Source: Siderastrea radians (Eukaryota; Cnidaria; Anthozoa; Scleractinia; Rhizangiidae). Taken from it: a stretch of 64,000 bases of DNA. The notes beneath the pieces were generated by a model, which was not told where the DNA came from, did no database searches, and was given only the letters and a program-made list of their open reading frames with translations. The position numbers and the translations under genes are program-made. Location: NCBI GenBank assembly GCA_964017195.1, contig OZ024900.1, positions 27,645,929 to 27,709,928 of the forward strand. Direction: 5' to 3'. Every line of letters begins with the position of its first letter. Position 1 is the stretch's first letter. Shown here piece by piece: positions 45,291 through 55,083 of this stretch.

Positions 45291-47403
45291 ACAGGTGGCC
45301 CTGCAGAACTAGAGGGTGTGGCTGCAGGTTGGGGGAAAGCAACAGATTGCTCAGAGGGGGCAGCAGAATTGGCCGTCTGCAGGACATCTCTAGAAGGACT
45401 GGGTACCAAGCTTGTGTATGCCAAGTTGGTGTTATCAGGACAATTGTCGCCTGATCCTTTCGGATCTTTGCCAGACAACGACATATCATTGAGAAAGGTG
45501 GAAAACTGTAACCCCTCAGGTTTGTCCAAGGAATCTGAAATGCATCCGTCCCATGAGCAAATGGGTCTGGGAACCAGCTTATATAGCTTTGAAGCTGAGT
45601 ATTCATACGATCTGCAAATAGATCTATTGTCAGGGGACCCCACAGGTGATCTAATGCCTGGAAAACTGTCGGATTGAGTTTCCAGTTGCTGGAATCCCTG
45701 AAATGTCTGGATTCCCAATCCGCTTCGTGGTTTAATTCCCCTGGCAGATACTCTGCTGTCAGGGTTATCTGCTTGTTTAGGGCATGTTCCCACAGTTCCT
45801 GGGCTATACTTAGTAATGCAGGGGACCGTGTGCCCCCCATCCTCAACAAGTAAGCAACTGCTGTCCTGTTGTCCATTCTCAGGTGGACATGAAGCTGCCT
45901 TCGATTGGGAGTGAAGGCCCTCACAGCAAAAAGAGCTGCTTTCAGCTCCAAAGCATTTATGTGAAGAGAACTGGATTCCTCCTGTGTCCAAAGTCCCCTT
46001 GTGTGTCTCCCCTGGCACACTGCCCCCCAGCCCTTCAGCGACGCATCCGTCGTTATTGTCAAGTCTGGGGCTGGTGTGATTATCGAGCGACCATTCCAGT
46101 TGGACATTTGGTCGATCCACCACTGAAGGTCGTCCCGACAATCCTCGCTCAGAGGGACAACTGTCTCGTACCCCTTGCCCATCAACAAACCCCTTACTTG
46201 GAGCCTTTGCAAATGCCGGTAATGGAGGGGTGCCGGAAAAACTGCCTGTATAGATGAGGTCAGTTTCCCAATAATCTGAGAGAGAGTTCTCACTGAGGCT
46301 TTTTTCTCCTGAATTAAATCTCTGCAAATCTGAATAAGTTGGGTCATTTTCTCCTGTGGCAAATATAGTTTCATCTCCAATGAATTGATCAGAAAACCTA
46401 GGTACTCCATGCACTGGGTTGGGTGTAAAACTGATTTCTTCCAGTTTATAATAAAGCCTAAATTCTGAAGCAGCCACAGAGTGGAGTCCCTGCCCCTCAA
46501 AATACCTTCCAGAGTCTGATTGAATATAATGATATCGTCTAAATAAATAATCATTCTCAGACCCAGTCTTCAAAGAAGAGCTACAACAGGCTTTAAAAGC
46601 TTGGTGAATAGAAGGGGGGCTGGTCCCAAGCCAAATGGAAGGCATGTAAACTGGTACCTCGTGCCCCCATAAATAAAACGAAGGAGCGGCTGGTGCTCTG
46701 GATCTATTGGCACAGTAAAGTAAGCATCCTTCAGATCTATTTTTATCATCCAGTCTTCCTTCTGGACTAAATGCTTTAGCAAGTGCAGCCCCTCCATTTT
46801 GAAATGTTGATAAACAACAAAACTGTTCAACTGTTTTAAGTTGATTACTGGTCTGTTCCCCCCATCTTTCTTTTTGACTAAGAAAACTGTACTTATAAAT
46901 TCCCCTTTCAGGGGGGAGACCACCTGAATCGCCCCTTTCTGCAACATTTCTGCAATTTCCTGTTCTATCGCATGCCTTTCCAGCTGGTTGTGAAAGGTCT
47001 GAGAGGGGGCCTGTGCCTGCCTTGGGGGTTCTACAAAGGGAATCAGTACCCCCTTGATCATTTTCAAAATGAACTGATCCTGTGTCAGTAATTTCCAATT
47101 GTTCAGAAAATGTTGCAGCCGCCCCGCCAGAGGGAGGTTTAGGCTTACAAGGGTGATGTTCAGCCCCATGGACAGTAGAAGAGGATGAACAAACCGAGTT
47201 AATTCCCCCTGGCAAGGTTGAACCTGCAATGGGACTTTGGGCATCAGGTGATCTCCTTTTGAACCTGAATCTAACTGACTTGCCTTTGTTAAAAGGTCTG
47301 GAGGGCGGTCGTGGCTTGAAAGAGACAGTTCTGCCCCCACCCCTTCCATGTGATGAGGGCATCCCTCGAAAGGGCTGACGGGAGTCTCTTGGGCCTCGTC
47401 CAC
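45100..47403 (-). pseudogene. DIRS-B reverse transcriptase/RNase H with one stop
   Basis: Two segments in one frame (47403-46570 and 46554-45100) separated by a single TGA at 46572-46570. The first has the RT fingers (STVFLVKKKDGGNRPVINLK), IDLKDAYFTVPI with the first catalytic aspartate, and FTCLPFGLGPAPLLFTKLL. The second opens with RMIIYLDDIIIF, the catalytic YLDD box. It continues through the thumb (IIGKLTSSIQAVFPAPLHYR) and RNase H (TTDASLKGWGAV, INALELKAALFAV, MDNRTAVAYLLRMGG). The conserved DIRS segment ending GYSFPPFSMI comes last. Without the stop it would be a complete enzyme of about 770 codons. The TGA replaces a position where CGA fits. The end overlaps the recombinase frame. Confidence 0.88.
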
Positions 47404-47540
47404 GATAGCTATCTCTGCGAAGAGGGGGGCCTTTGTAAGCTGAAGGCCGTGATGGCTTAGAAGAGCCTGCTAAGTGCTGGGAAATGTCCTTGGTGGACTT
47501 CCGAATCTTGGTGGCCTTAGAAAGAGCCTTGTAGAACCTT

Positions 47541-48347
47541 TTACCAAACAGGTTCTTGTGGGAACTGGACAAGCAGCTTGCTGAGCAGCTTTTTTGCTTT
47601 CTTCATGTCACCGGTAAGGCGACCTAATATGCTCAAGCGGCGAGCATAAGTCAAACTCACATTAGCCTGTCCGAGCAACGTGACAGATTGTTCAACCAAT
47701 TTCAAGCAGTCAAACAAATCCAGCTCATCAGTAGAGTCGTCAGTTCGTACCTTTTCAAGGTTTAGCCAGAGCTTCCCTAATGGTCCCATTACATTGTTAA
47801 TACGAGCTTGCGTTTTTGACAAAGTGCCGTTGCTTTCGCGGCCGTATGACTTGCCGAGGGTGTCGAAGATCTCATTCAAATACCCATCGACTTTGGGGAT
47901 CTTTAGAGATTCTGCATCAGGTACCGGATTTGAATCGAGGACTGACTCTTGAATTGCCTTGTCTTTTACGTAAATTTTGAATTTTTCATTCAGGTATTCG
48001 TGCATATCGTTCGTCAGCTCAAGTTTTGTACGGGCCTGTGCGCCCGTGTCAAAACGCCTGTAGTCGGCATCGCCCACGTGCTTCGGCGAGCTTGCAGATT
48101 TTTTGCACTTAGGGTTTGCTTCAGAGCTACTTGAGTTGCTAGAATCACCCTCACCGTTAGAATCACTATCACTGCTCTCATTACCAGAGGCAGAATCAGC
48201 AGAGGAAGAGGTCGTACGCCTCCGTTTGTCCGTTGTTTTGGACGAGCCTTTCGACTTTCGCGAAGGCTGTTCTTTGTCAACACTCGCCTCAAGGGTGTTG
48301 GTAGTAGCCTCCTCGTTCTCAACGGGAGTGTCAGTTTGATCCGCCAT
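47541..48347 (-). CDS. DIRS-B Gag
   Basis: 268 codons from an ATG just inside the right ITR. The first 90 residues are acidic and serine-rich, with basic patches (KGSSKTTDKRRRTTSSS). Residues from about 95 on form a helical domain (TNDMHEYLNEKFKIYVKDK, RINNVMGPLGKLWLNLEKV, LLGQANVSLTYARRLSIL). The frame ends in VQFPQEPVW. The adjacent frame, starting at 47572, continues with FGKRFYKALSKATKIRKS and a basic Arg/Gly/Pro-rich stretch typical of a Gag tail. Gag may thus be extended by a frameshift (programmed or mutational) at about 47550. No zinc knuckles are seen. Confidence 0.85.
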   Translation of the reverse strand: MADQTDTPVENEEATTNTLEASVDKEQPSRKSKGSSKTTDKRRRTTSSSADSASGNESSDSDSNGEGDSSNSSSSEANPKCKKSASSPKHVGDADYRRFDTGAQARTKLELTNDMHEYLNEKFKIYVKDKAIQESVLDSNPVPDAESLKIPKVDGYLNEIFDTLGKSYGRESNGTLSKTQARINNVMGPLGKLWLNLEKVRTDDSTDELDLFDCLKLVEQSVTLLGQANVSLTYARRLSILGRLTGDMKKAKKLLSKLLVQFPQEPVW

Positions 48348-48447
48348 AATCCTTTACAAGAAAAAATAATCCTGGAAAAAAAATACTACTTTAGGTCTTC
48401 CACTAGACTTGCCACGAGCGAACACGAAGCGTCCAGCTAGCGCGAAG

Positions 48448-48580
48448 CCATTTTTGAGAATGAGGATTTTTACATGGTGTCGAGGCCTTAGCCTCGTTTT
48501 GACTTTGAAAGGCTTGATTTTGGCGCGAAAGCCGGGAGAATACGCTATTATATCTTATTGAGGTTTGTGAAGTGAAATTG
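48448..48580 (-). repeat. DIRS-B 5' (right) ITR and end
   Basis: 48448-48556 pairs with 43751-43856. The outermost stretch to 48580 is represented in reverse complement in the ICR. Gag starts about 100 bp inside. Confidence 0.92.
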
Positions 48581-49439
48581 GACACCAAAACGGGGTCTCG
48601 AAATTTTATTTTTTGCATTCCATTCAAAAGTTATGATCCGTTAAAGAGAGAGTAGGGGTGTTTTTTCAAACTTCGAAGTTAAACTGAGTGCAGAAAACAA
48701 ACCAGGCCAGAAAAAAAATCAGCGACAATGTTTTTGAGACAAAGGTGTGAATAACGGGTGCAATGTTCGTCTTACTCTCCAGACCATTTTTAAGCGGAGC
48801 GGAACCGATTTTGTGAATGATGTACTTTTGAAAATCGTTAGATATATTTTCAACAGAATTGTCTTTTTTCTTTAGCTAAATACGTTTTTGTAATCTTCAC
48901 GTATTAAGCTTTCAGAAAGTATACAGCGTGTTGGGTTTTTTGTGAAAAGCCTGACAGTTAAACGGTGATAATGCAGTGTTGTCATTTGGGGTACCCTGAT
49001 ATCTTCAACTACATTATCCATCAATAATTTGCAACAAAAACGTCAGGATCTGAATTTATGTATTAAAAGACTGGAAACCGAAAATTAGTTTGTATCTTCT
49101 CTACAAAGGCTGTATCTCTCCCTAAATGTACATATTTTGCTTGATGTCCTGACTTCATTTGTCATAAAAACCACACCGTTTTATGGATGAAAATGACATC
49201 GGATTTCAACTGAAATCTACGATCATGTGGTTTCGCTTCATGTCTTCATACGCTTGCATCAAAAATACCAGGAACTGGCGTACTAAATACAACTTTTTAC
49301 TCTAGATAAAACTATCTGGACTACAGGAAAAGACAAACTAACTCCTTTGTGGTTTATAGCTGATGAAGTAACTCAAACGTAGGTCACCCCTTTCTTCTTC
49401 TTTTGTAATACTGCAGTCGATGTAATCGCGCCTTCGCTG
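48581..49439. other. No recognisable gene
   Basis: AT-rich spacer; no supportable coding, RNA or repeat feature. Confidence 0.5.
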
Positions 49440-49690
49440 TGAAAAATTGGAAAAAGCGTCGACTCGATGTAAACCTGTCAAAGAGGGCATTGACAAGGTC
49501 TGCAATTTCTTTGAAAACTGCGAGAATTGCGATTATTGTAAAATCTGCAAAAAATTGGAGAAATCGTTGAGTCGATGTAAACCTGTCAAAGAGGGCCCCG
49601 ACAAGGTCTGCAATTTCTGCGAAAACTGCGAGAATTGCGATTATTGTAAAATCTGGGAAAAATTTGAAAATTTACAAATTTTCATGCGCA
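49440..49690 (+). repeat. 108-bp tandem duplication with Cys-rich frame
   Basis: Two adjacent copies with a 108-bp period (about 49440-49547 and 49548-49655) and the start of a third. They are roughly 90% alike by eye. An 83-codon plus-strand frame crosses both copies in register and repeats RCKPVKEG...DKVCNF.ENCENCDYCK. Each unit has cysteines spaced like a small metal-binding knuckle. The unit length is a multiple of three, so the frame is preserved. No signal peptide or promoter is evident, and it may be only a minisatellite. Confidence 0.6.
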
Positions 49691-50218
49691 GTTGTTAATC
49701 AAGTGAATTATCATGACTAGTATAGTAAGCTTATTGTAGGAACATAGCTTACTATCGATGGTAATTAGTTAGGCAAGTTACAAAACCAGTAGCATTAAAG
49801 GTAAATAAATATGGGTTTACTCACAAATCCACTTGTTGTTGTGATTAAGCTGGAGGCAACAAAATGTTGTTTCAGACTGTTCCACTTTTGTCCTTTGTGT
49901 GATGTTTTACATGGTCATGGAAGCTTATGACCAAGATCAGAAATTTCTGTGATGCTGCATCAGTGAAAATTAAAATTATAGGAAGGAAAGATAGTCGGTA
50001 GAATGAAATAATATTGTCGTGGAAGTTTAGTTGAAATCTTGCTCAATATCCTTGACCCTAAATCAGCAATGACTTGTAATTTACAGCACTCAATATGTGT
50101 GAAGGGCCTTTTGTCAAATCCAGCTGATAATTGTCTCGCATTCCCTAAGATTGTTTCATGTCCCATATGGTCTTTCATTAGGAAAATTATCATTTCCATG
50201 TAAATGTTTATGATGTAA
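49691..50218. other. No recognisable gene
   Basis: AT-rich spacer. Nothing supportable seen. Confidence 0.45.
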
Positions 50219-50507
50219 ATGTTTGAACTGAAGGCCACTCAGCAGAAAAAAGCATCTTTGAATTGTGGAAGTACGGGTACATAGAAATCAAAAGCACGTC
50301 TTTCACATTTCCAGCCGTGAAAAAGCATGGGTAGTATAGAATTTCTCAGCTTCCGAATGTAACCTACTGGTGCAATTGACATGTTTGAATTGAAGGCCAT
50401 TCAGTAGGGAAAAAAAACATCCTTGAATTGTGGAAGTACTTGTACAGACGTCTTTCACATTTCCAGACTGAAAAAGCATGCGTAGAACAGAATTTCTTAG
50501 CTCCCAG
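50219..50507. repeat. Diverged tandem duplication, about 160-bp period
   Basis: 50219-50356 and 50382-50507 share long blocks (TGAATTGTGGAAGTAC, CGTCTTTCACATTTCCAG, GAAAAAGCATG) in the same order, with indels. It is a local tandem duplication without coding signs. Confidence 0.6.
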
Positions 50508-50821
50508 CTTGTCGATGAAGAATCATAGATTATAGCAAACATATAGCAGTGATGAAACATTTCTTTTCGCTTCCTTTCCTGTTTATGACCCCTAAAGACT
50601 ATCACAAAGGACTGAAGTTGTTTCCTGTTCCTTTTGATGGCTTTTGTTCCACTTGAAATGGCTAAACTTTTCCTACTGATGAGCTTAAACAAGCTAGAGT
50701 AGCGAAGACTTCAGTATAAATCTGCCAGGCCGCTGCCAAGGTGCCAGGCCTGCTTGAGAGAGACTGGGAGAAAATCGCCCTCAATTCTCTGCTCGTCCAT
50801 TCCCCTACGTCCCCCCCCCCC

Positions 50822-51030
50822 CAGAGAACGAGGGATGTTTCATAAAGCTTGGGATATTCACAATTCACGTTAAATCTCGCGCTTGGAGTTTAAAGAACGA
50901 GGGATATTCATATGTGCCTGGTAAATCTCGCGCTGGGAGCTTAAAGAACGAGGGATATTCATAGATTTATGTTTTATCTCCCGTTGTGTGCTATACGAGG
51001 GATATACATAGATTGATGTTACATCTGCTG
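50822..51030. repeat. Minisatellite, about 63-bp units
   Basis: Three to four degenerate copies of a unit containing AACGAGGGATATTCATA and AAATCTCGCGCTGGGAG. They begin after a C homopolymer near 50810-50822 and decay toward 51030. Confidence 0.6.
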
Positions 51031-51774
51031 GATTAGTTAACTAATAGTATTTCACTGCTCTCGTGTGTCTACGTTTTAAATTTGACAGTGATCAGTAGAA
51101 ATTGAGATTGCAGAATACTGAGAAGAGTAAACTTGCCGATCTTTTGATTCGAAGCATACACCTTGCGTTGTCAACATGCAACAAATGGCTCGTAAACTTT
51201 CTTTGGTATATATGTTTTCAATCGATAGAAATAAGTTTTATAGTGAATGCAAGCGATGTAAGAATAGGCTGAGTCAGTTAACAAATTCCTTCTTTAACCG
51301 TTGAAAGTTCTTGATTTTGGATGGCATCATGACATGCATAAGTGACAGTTTCAAATTACATGCGCCAGTTGTTTTGAAGTTATGCAAATTTGTGATGTGA
51401 AGTCAATTTGTGTAGTCCATCGGTTTTATTAGTGAACTGAAGGTTAAATATTATAGCTTGTTTGCTTACAATCGGTTTACTTTATTGAAGGGAACATAAG
51501 ATAAGGTATGTCACTTGCTGAAAGAAACCTCAGAGACATTCACTGTTTATGGCGAACTGAAAGCGACTGAGGCAACGGAAGCTACTGTAAGTCGCTCACT
51601 ACGGAATTATGAAACTCACAAACTCATACGCTCAAAGATATTTGCATAAACGAAACCAGAAACATCAAATCTTTCTGTCTCAGTGTCATGGTAAAGCACC
51701 AAAGTGCAGTTGCTAAACCGTGAAAACCGCCCCGCGAGATTGATCAGTTTCGGGCAGGATAATCGTTCCTAATC
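51031..51774. other. No recognisable gene
   Basis: Spacer; no feature supportable. Confidence 0.45.
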
Positions 51775-51985
51775 ACAAAACTGCAAAAAATCGCAAGTAA
51801 ACGCGAAAAATCGTTGGCCTTGCGATTTTTCCAATTTTCGCAAAATTCGCAGCTCGCTTGCGACTTATATCATTAACAAGACTAACAACTATGAAAAATC
51901 GCAAGTGAGCACGAAAAATCGTCAACCTTGCGATTTTTGCGATTTTCGGAAGCACACAAAAAATCGCAAATTTCGCAGCTGCGTG
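51775..51985. repeat. AATCGC-rich inverted and tandem repeat
   Basis: Two units (about 51778-51865 and 51893-51985) repeat AAAAATCGCAAG, CGAAAAATCGT and CCTTGCGATTTTT. The last is the complement of AAAAATCGCAAGG, so each unit is also a fold-back. AATTCGCAGC closes both. No coding potential. Confidence 0.6.
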
Positions 51986-52460
51986 CAAACCTGGACATAA
52001 GTGTTTCCTTCCGCCTCAACTGTCCTCCTCCATGTGGTCTTCGGTCTGCGTCTTTTGCATTGGCCTTGTGGGTTTCACCTGAGAGCTTGACGGACTGTGG
52101 TTGTTTTCTCAGGGTGTGGCTTAACCATCTCCACTTTCTTCTTATAGCTTGCATCTCCACAGGCTCTTGACCAGCTCTCCTCCATAGTTCCTCGTTGGTG
52201 ACCTTATTCTGCCATTTGATCTTCAGAATGTTTCACAGGGATCTTTTGATGAATGTCTGAAGCCTGTCTGTTCTTTGATGTTGGTAGTTACCATTTCGCC
52301 TGAGTGGTCCACCGTGTTGGAAGTCATGTATAGTGGTTGGATGTAAAAGTGATGGGGATTTGTTACAGATAAAATTTCCAGAGGTTAGTTATTATGCTGT
52401 CAAGGTTAGCTTTGGTAGTAAGCATAAAACCATCGTCAATGTAGAGGCAAAAATAAACCT
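51986..52460 (-). pseudogene. LINE RT remnants
   Basis: Minus-strand blocks in several frames. One is a YIDD-like box (FCLYIDDGFMLTTKANLDSI, about 52455-52390). Another is the post-RT module near 52230-52010 (NEELWRR, QAIRRKWRWLSHTLRKQPQ, then a basic run ending GGGQLRRKE). The RRKW-W-HTLRK motif is common at the C-terminus of cnidarian CR1/RTE-like LINE ORF2. It is heavily decayed. Confidence 0.6.
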
Positions 52461-52485
52461 GATGTTAAAATTAAGTAATTGAGAA

Positions 52486-52488
52486 TAC

Positions 52489-52534
<46 letters not shown>

Positions 52535-52600
52535 TTTATTTAATGAGGGTAGCACGAAATAGTGCAAAGCACTAATAAACTTATGTTTTATCCCTTAACA
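52486..52600 (-). repeat. LINE 3' end with (ATT)n tail
   Basis: An (AAT)n array at about 52490-52532 is followed by AACTTTATTTAATGAGGGTAGCACG. On the minus strand this is a 3' end with AATAAAG and an (ATT)n tail. The body would extend to higher coordinates. Confidence 0.55.
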
Positions 52601-52789
52601 GTTGAAAGAGGTGTGACTGCCATCTTTGTATGTAAGCAATCAACAATAATACAAAACAGTATAAACTTTATGGTTTAACTCAGTGTCTACATAGTGAGAT
52701 AGACATTGTTTACAGTTCTTAAAATATCGCTTGCAAGTCTTTCTTAGCAAAGGCCCCGAGGAGAAACCAGTAGTTACTTTGGACTGAAC

Positions 52790-53165
52790 TACAAGGTTGG
52801 AGAACAACATCTTGTGCCAATATTGAAGCTTTTCCCCTCTAACGCCTTTTTTACTGGCTTGCTTTCAATGCCTTTCTCGAACTTTTCCCATTCAAGACTT
52901 TCTGATTTGATCTTTGTCGACACGTTCTTGGCCAGCAGATTCAAAAAGGCGTCAATTACAAAGTAATACAAATGGTTGTCTTAATCTAGGGCTTGGCCAC
53001 CAAGAAGCACTTCTAGGTCTTTTTCACAGATGATGTTGCTGCTATTCACCTTAAGTGGCTGTTTGTATTCAGGAAAGCTGCAAGTTGTCTCCTGCATGTT
53101 GATCTTGGAAGCGATGTTTTGATCAATACCATAATGCATCGCTGGACCTGCATCTTGCTGCAAAA
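52790..53165 (-). pseudogene. Possible Ulp1-like protease fragment
   Basis: Minus-strand frames 53163-52981 and 52971-52789 abut and read NIICEKDLEVLLGGQALD, then NHLYYFVIDAFLNLLAKN. The pattern of an initial D-L...L...G..L and then a helix with I-F-Y resembles the start of Ulp1/C48 cysteine proteases, a common accessory domain in cut-and-paste transposons. The catalytic His/Asp/Cys are not visible. The call is weak. Confidence 0.3.
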
Positions 53166-53289
53166 TGCGGTAAACAGAATCGTGATATTTTTTTGTCGCC
53201 TTCGTTTGGTCCTCAGGGGAAGAAACTTGAAGTGAGGACCTGAAGAGTTTCCCACCTGACCCATTCCCTTTCTTTTCGGGTTTTTTGAC

Positions 53290-53570
53290 ATCACTTCTGG
53301 GAGGGGTTGCACTTCATTTCCTTGCATTCTTGGGGATGCTGCTCTGATCTTGCAGCACTTCTTGAATCGCAGAGTCAGTGGTAGTGTCATGCGCCTTGGA
53401 ATTGTCTGGCTTGCAACTTTGCCTGCTAACTGAGGATCTCAGGGAGTTTTACCCAATTCACTGTCCTTCTTTATGCTTTTTGAAGCAGCATCAGTGAGGG
53501 TTGCACTTCATTTCCTTGCTTTGTCGGAAATGCTGCTTTCATCTTGTAGCACTGCTTCTTTCTGGACTTC
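53290..53570. repeat. Spaced duplication, about 196-bp period
   Basis: 53300-53366 and 53496-53563 share GTTGCACTTCATTTCCTTGC and ATGCTGCT...ATCTTG.AGCAC in the same order. The space between the copies is unique. It is a minor local duplication. Confidence 0.5.
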
Positions 53571-54151
53571 ATGAACTCACTTTCTTGTTCTCCTCCTGAA
53601 TTGCAGACTTCACTCGCAAATTCCATGTCAGGAAATAAAATGCCTTCGTTGTTTCCTGCTCAAGCGACCTGTGTTTGCAATCAAGACCGGCGTAAGTTTA
53701 GAAAATATCTTTTTCCACGTCATATGATCCAATAGTTGTAGTTCAATAGCAAGGTGCCACTTTTTACAGTTCTGGAAGGCTACTTGCCTTCGACTTCCAA
53801 AATTTCTTCAAGTCTAGTCCATCTTCATGTTTTACATTCTTTACAGCTTGGGGTCCTATGTGATCCATTTTGAGTGTCCAATCCCTTTTTGAAAACAGAT
53901 TCCACTCCAGGGATACTATCAAAAGAGCCTACACTCCACAGCAGTCCACAAGATTCGTTGGGTCCAGAACTCGTACTTTTTCAAGAAATTTTGATTCTGG
54001 CTACGCACCATTTACCTCATACTTGTATAGTTTGAAAAGGCGACCTCAAAAGGTGATATGGCAACTTGGATCATTTCTTCTTTCTCCCCACATGAGAACT
54101 AGTAGCTACCTTCAAAGCAAAATGAAAAGTTTACCTCGCTTCCTGTGGCAT
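53571..54151. other. No recognisable gene
   Basis: Spacer. A plus-strand frame at 53870-54160 has no motif I can support. Confidence 0.4.
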
Positions 54152-54481
54152 TCAGGCTGAGAAAGTGTATTGACACTCAATCTTTTCGTGTTCCTGTGTG
54201 ACATTAGGTATTTGCTCTTGGAGGTAATTGAGGTAACTCTGCAGGGTGGGTCTCTTGACCTTTACTAAGTTAAGCTGAGCATGCAGCTTCATAAAGGTTG
54301 GATCCTCGTACATTTCTTCTAGCCAGAGGAGAGAGTTGCTGGCGAGTCTTCGTCTGCTCAGTTCCTCATTTAGAAACTCTCCAAATAGGAAGTAAATACT
54401 AGTGGTACTCAGCGTGATATATTGCCGAATCAAACCAGGCGCTCCAACTTTTGGTACTTGGGTTTGGCGGCATCCTTGCAT
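54152..54481 (-). CDS. Unrecognised ORF, possibly TE-derived
   Basis: A 109-codon frame with protein-like composition (LLWLEEMYEDPTFMKLHAQ, TLQSYLNYLQEQIPNV) and no known domain. It lies among TE remnants and has no clear splice sites. It may be a fragment of the same decayed element as the Ulp1-like piece, which is on the same strand 1 kb away. Confidence 0.3.
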   Translation of the reverse strand: MQGCRQTQVPKVGAPGLIRQYITLSTTSIYFLFGEFLNEELSRRRLASNSLLWLEEMYEDPTFMKLHAQLNLVKVKRPTLQSYLNYLQEQIPNVTQEHEKIECQYTFSA

Positions 54482-55070
54482 TTCATCAATTATTCCCTCA
54501 CAAGAAATAAAGAAACCTACTCTTTCTTCGACTTGGTATCAAAAGTACACTCCTGTAACACTTCAGAATCTCGCCACGAGATTGACAAAGTGACTTTTAC
54601 AGTTGATGTGGACAGAAGGGAAAGTAAGCGTGACAGTGTCATTGAATGCTTTCTTCATATACGCAACATGATTAGAATTTTGAAGTCTGGAACATTGTTA
54701 AAGTCTATGTTGTACTCTAACAATTGCCTGCAAAACAGTCTTGTTGTTGGACTAACTTAAGAAATGAGCATCAAGCAGGTATGCAGCACAATTACCTTTT
54801 GGGGATAGTTTGTCAATGTTAAGGACAACGACCATGATATCTAGAACGTATCATCACTTAGTTTGTCCACGATCTTTACCTTGCACTTGAATGTGGTTTT
54901 AAGTGTTTGTTGTTTCGCACAGAATTTTGGGTTTCCGAATGTGCGAAACAGTTTCTTAATGCTTGTCAATCTTGTGCTTTCTCGAATGGTCAATCACTAC
55001 ATTGATGTTGACATGTTTTCATGAGCTCGCTAACTCGGGAGGCTTAAAATGAAGTTAAAGTGATAGATAC
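54482..55070. other. No recognisable gene
   Basis: Spacer before a LINE copy. No feature supportable. Confidence 0.4.
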
Positions 55071-55083
55071 AATAAATAACACC

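Larger units (their letters stand above)
43681..48580 (-). mobile_element. DIRS-B: nearly intact DIRS-like retrotransposon
   Basis: A 4.9-kb element reading on the minus strand with Gag (48347-47541), RT/RNase H (47403-45100) and tyrosine recombinase (ending 44288). ITRs lie at 43751-43856 and 48448-48556. The ICR at 44158-44270 is complementary to the left end (43681-43760) and then to the right end (about 48541-48580), the two halves sharing about five bases (CAATT/AATTG). No target duplication is seen, as expected for recombinase-mediated insertion. One nonsense codon interrupts RT, and the C-terminal part of Gag lies in another frame; otherwise it is intact. It is much shorter than DIRS-A because its ICR-to-ITR gap is only about 0.3 kb. 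Confidence 0.92.

Noticed and set aside
45288..46257. Plus-strand ORFs of 124-129 codons within DIRS-B
   Set aside because: They lie antisense to conserved RT/RNase H motifs and show no domain of their own.
53046..53390. 114-codon minus-strand ORF
   Set aside because: Overlaps the better Ulp1-like frame at its lower end, has no motif, and lies over a local duplication.
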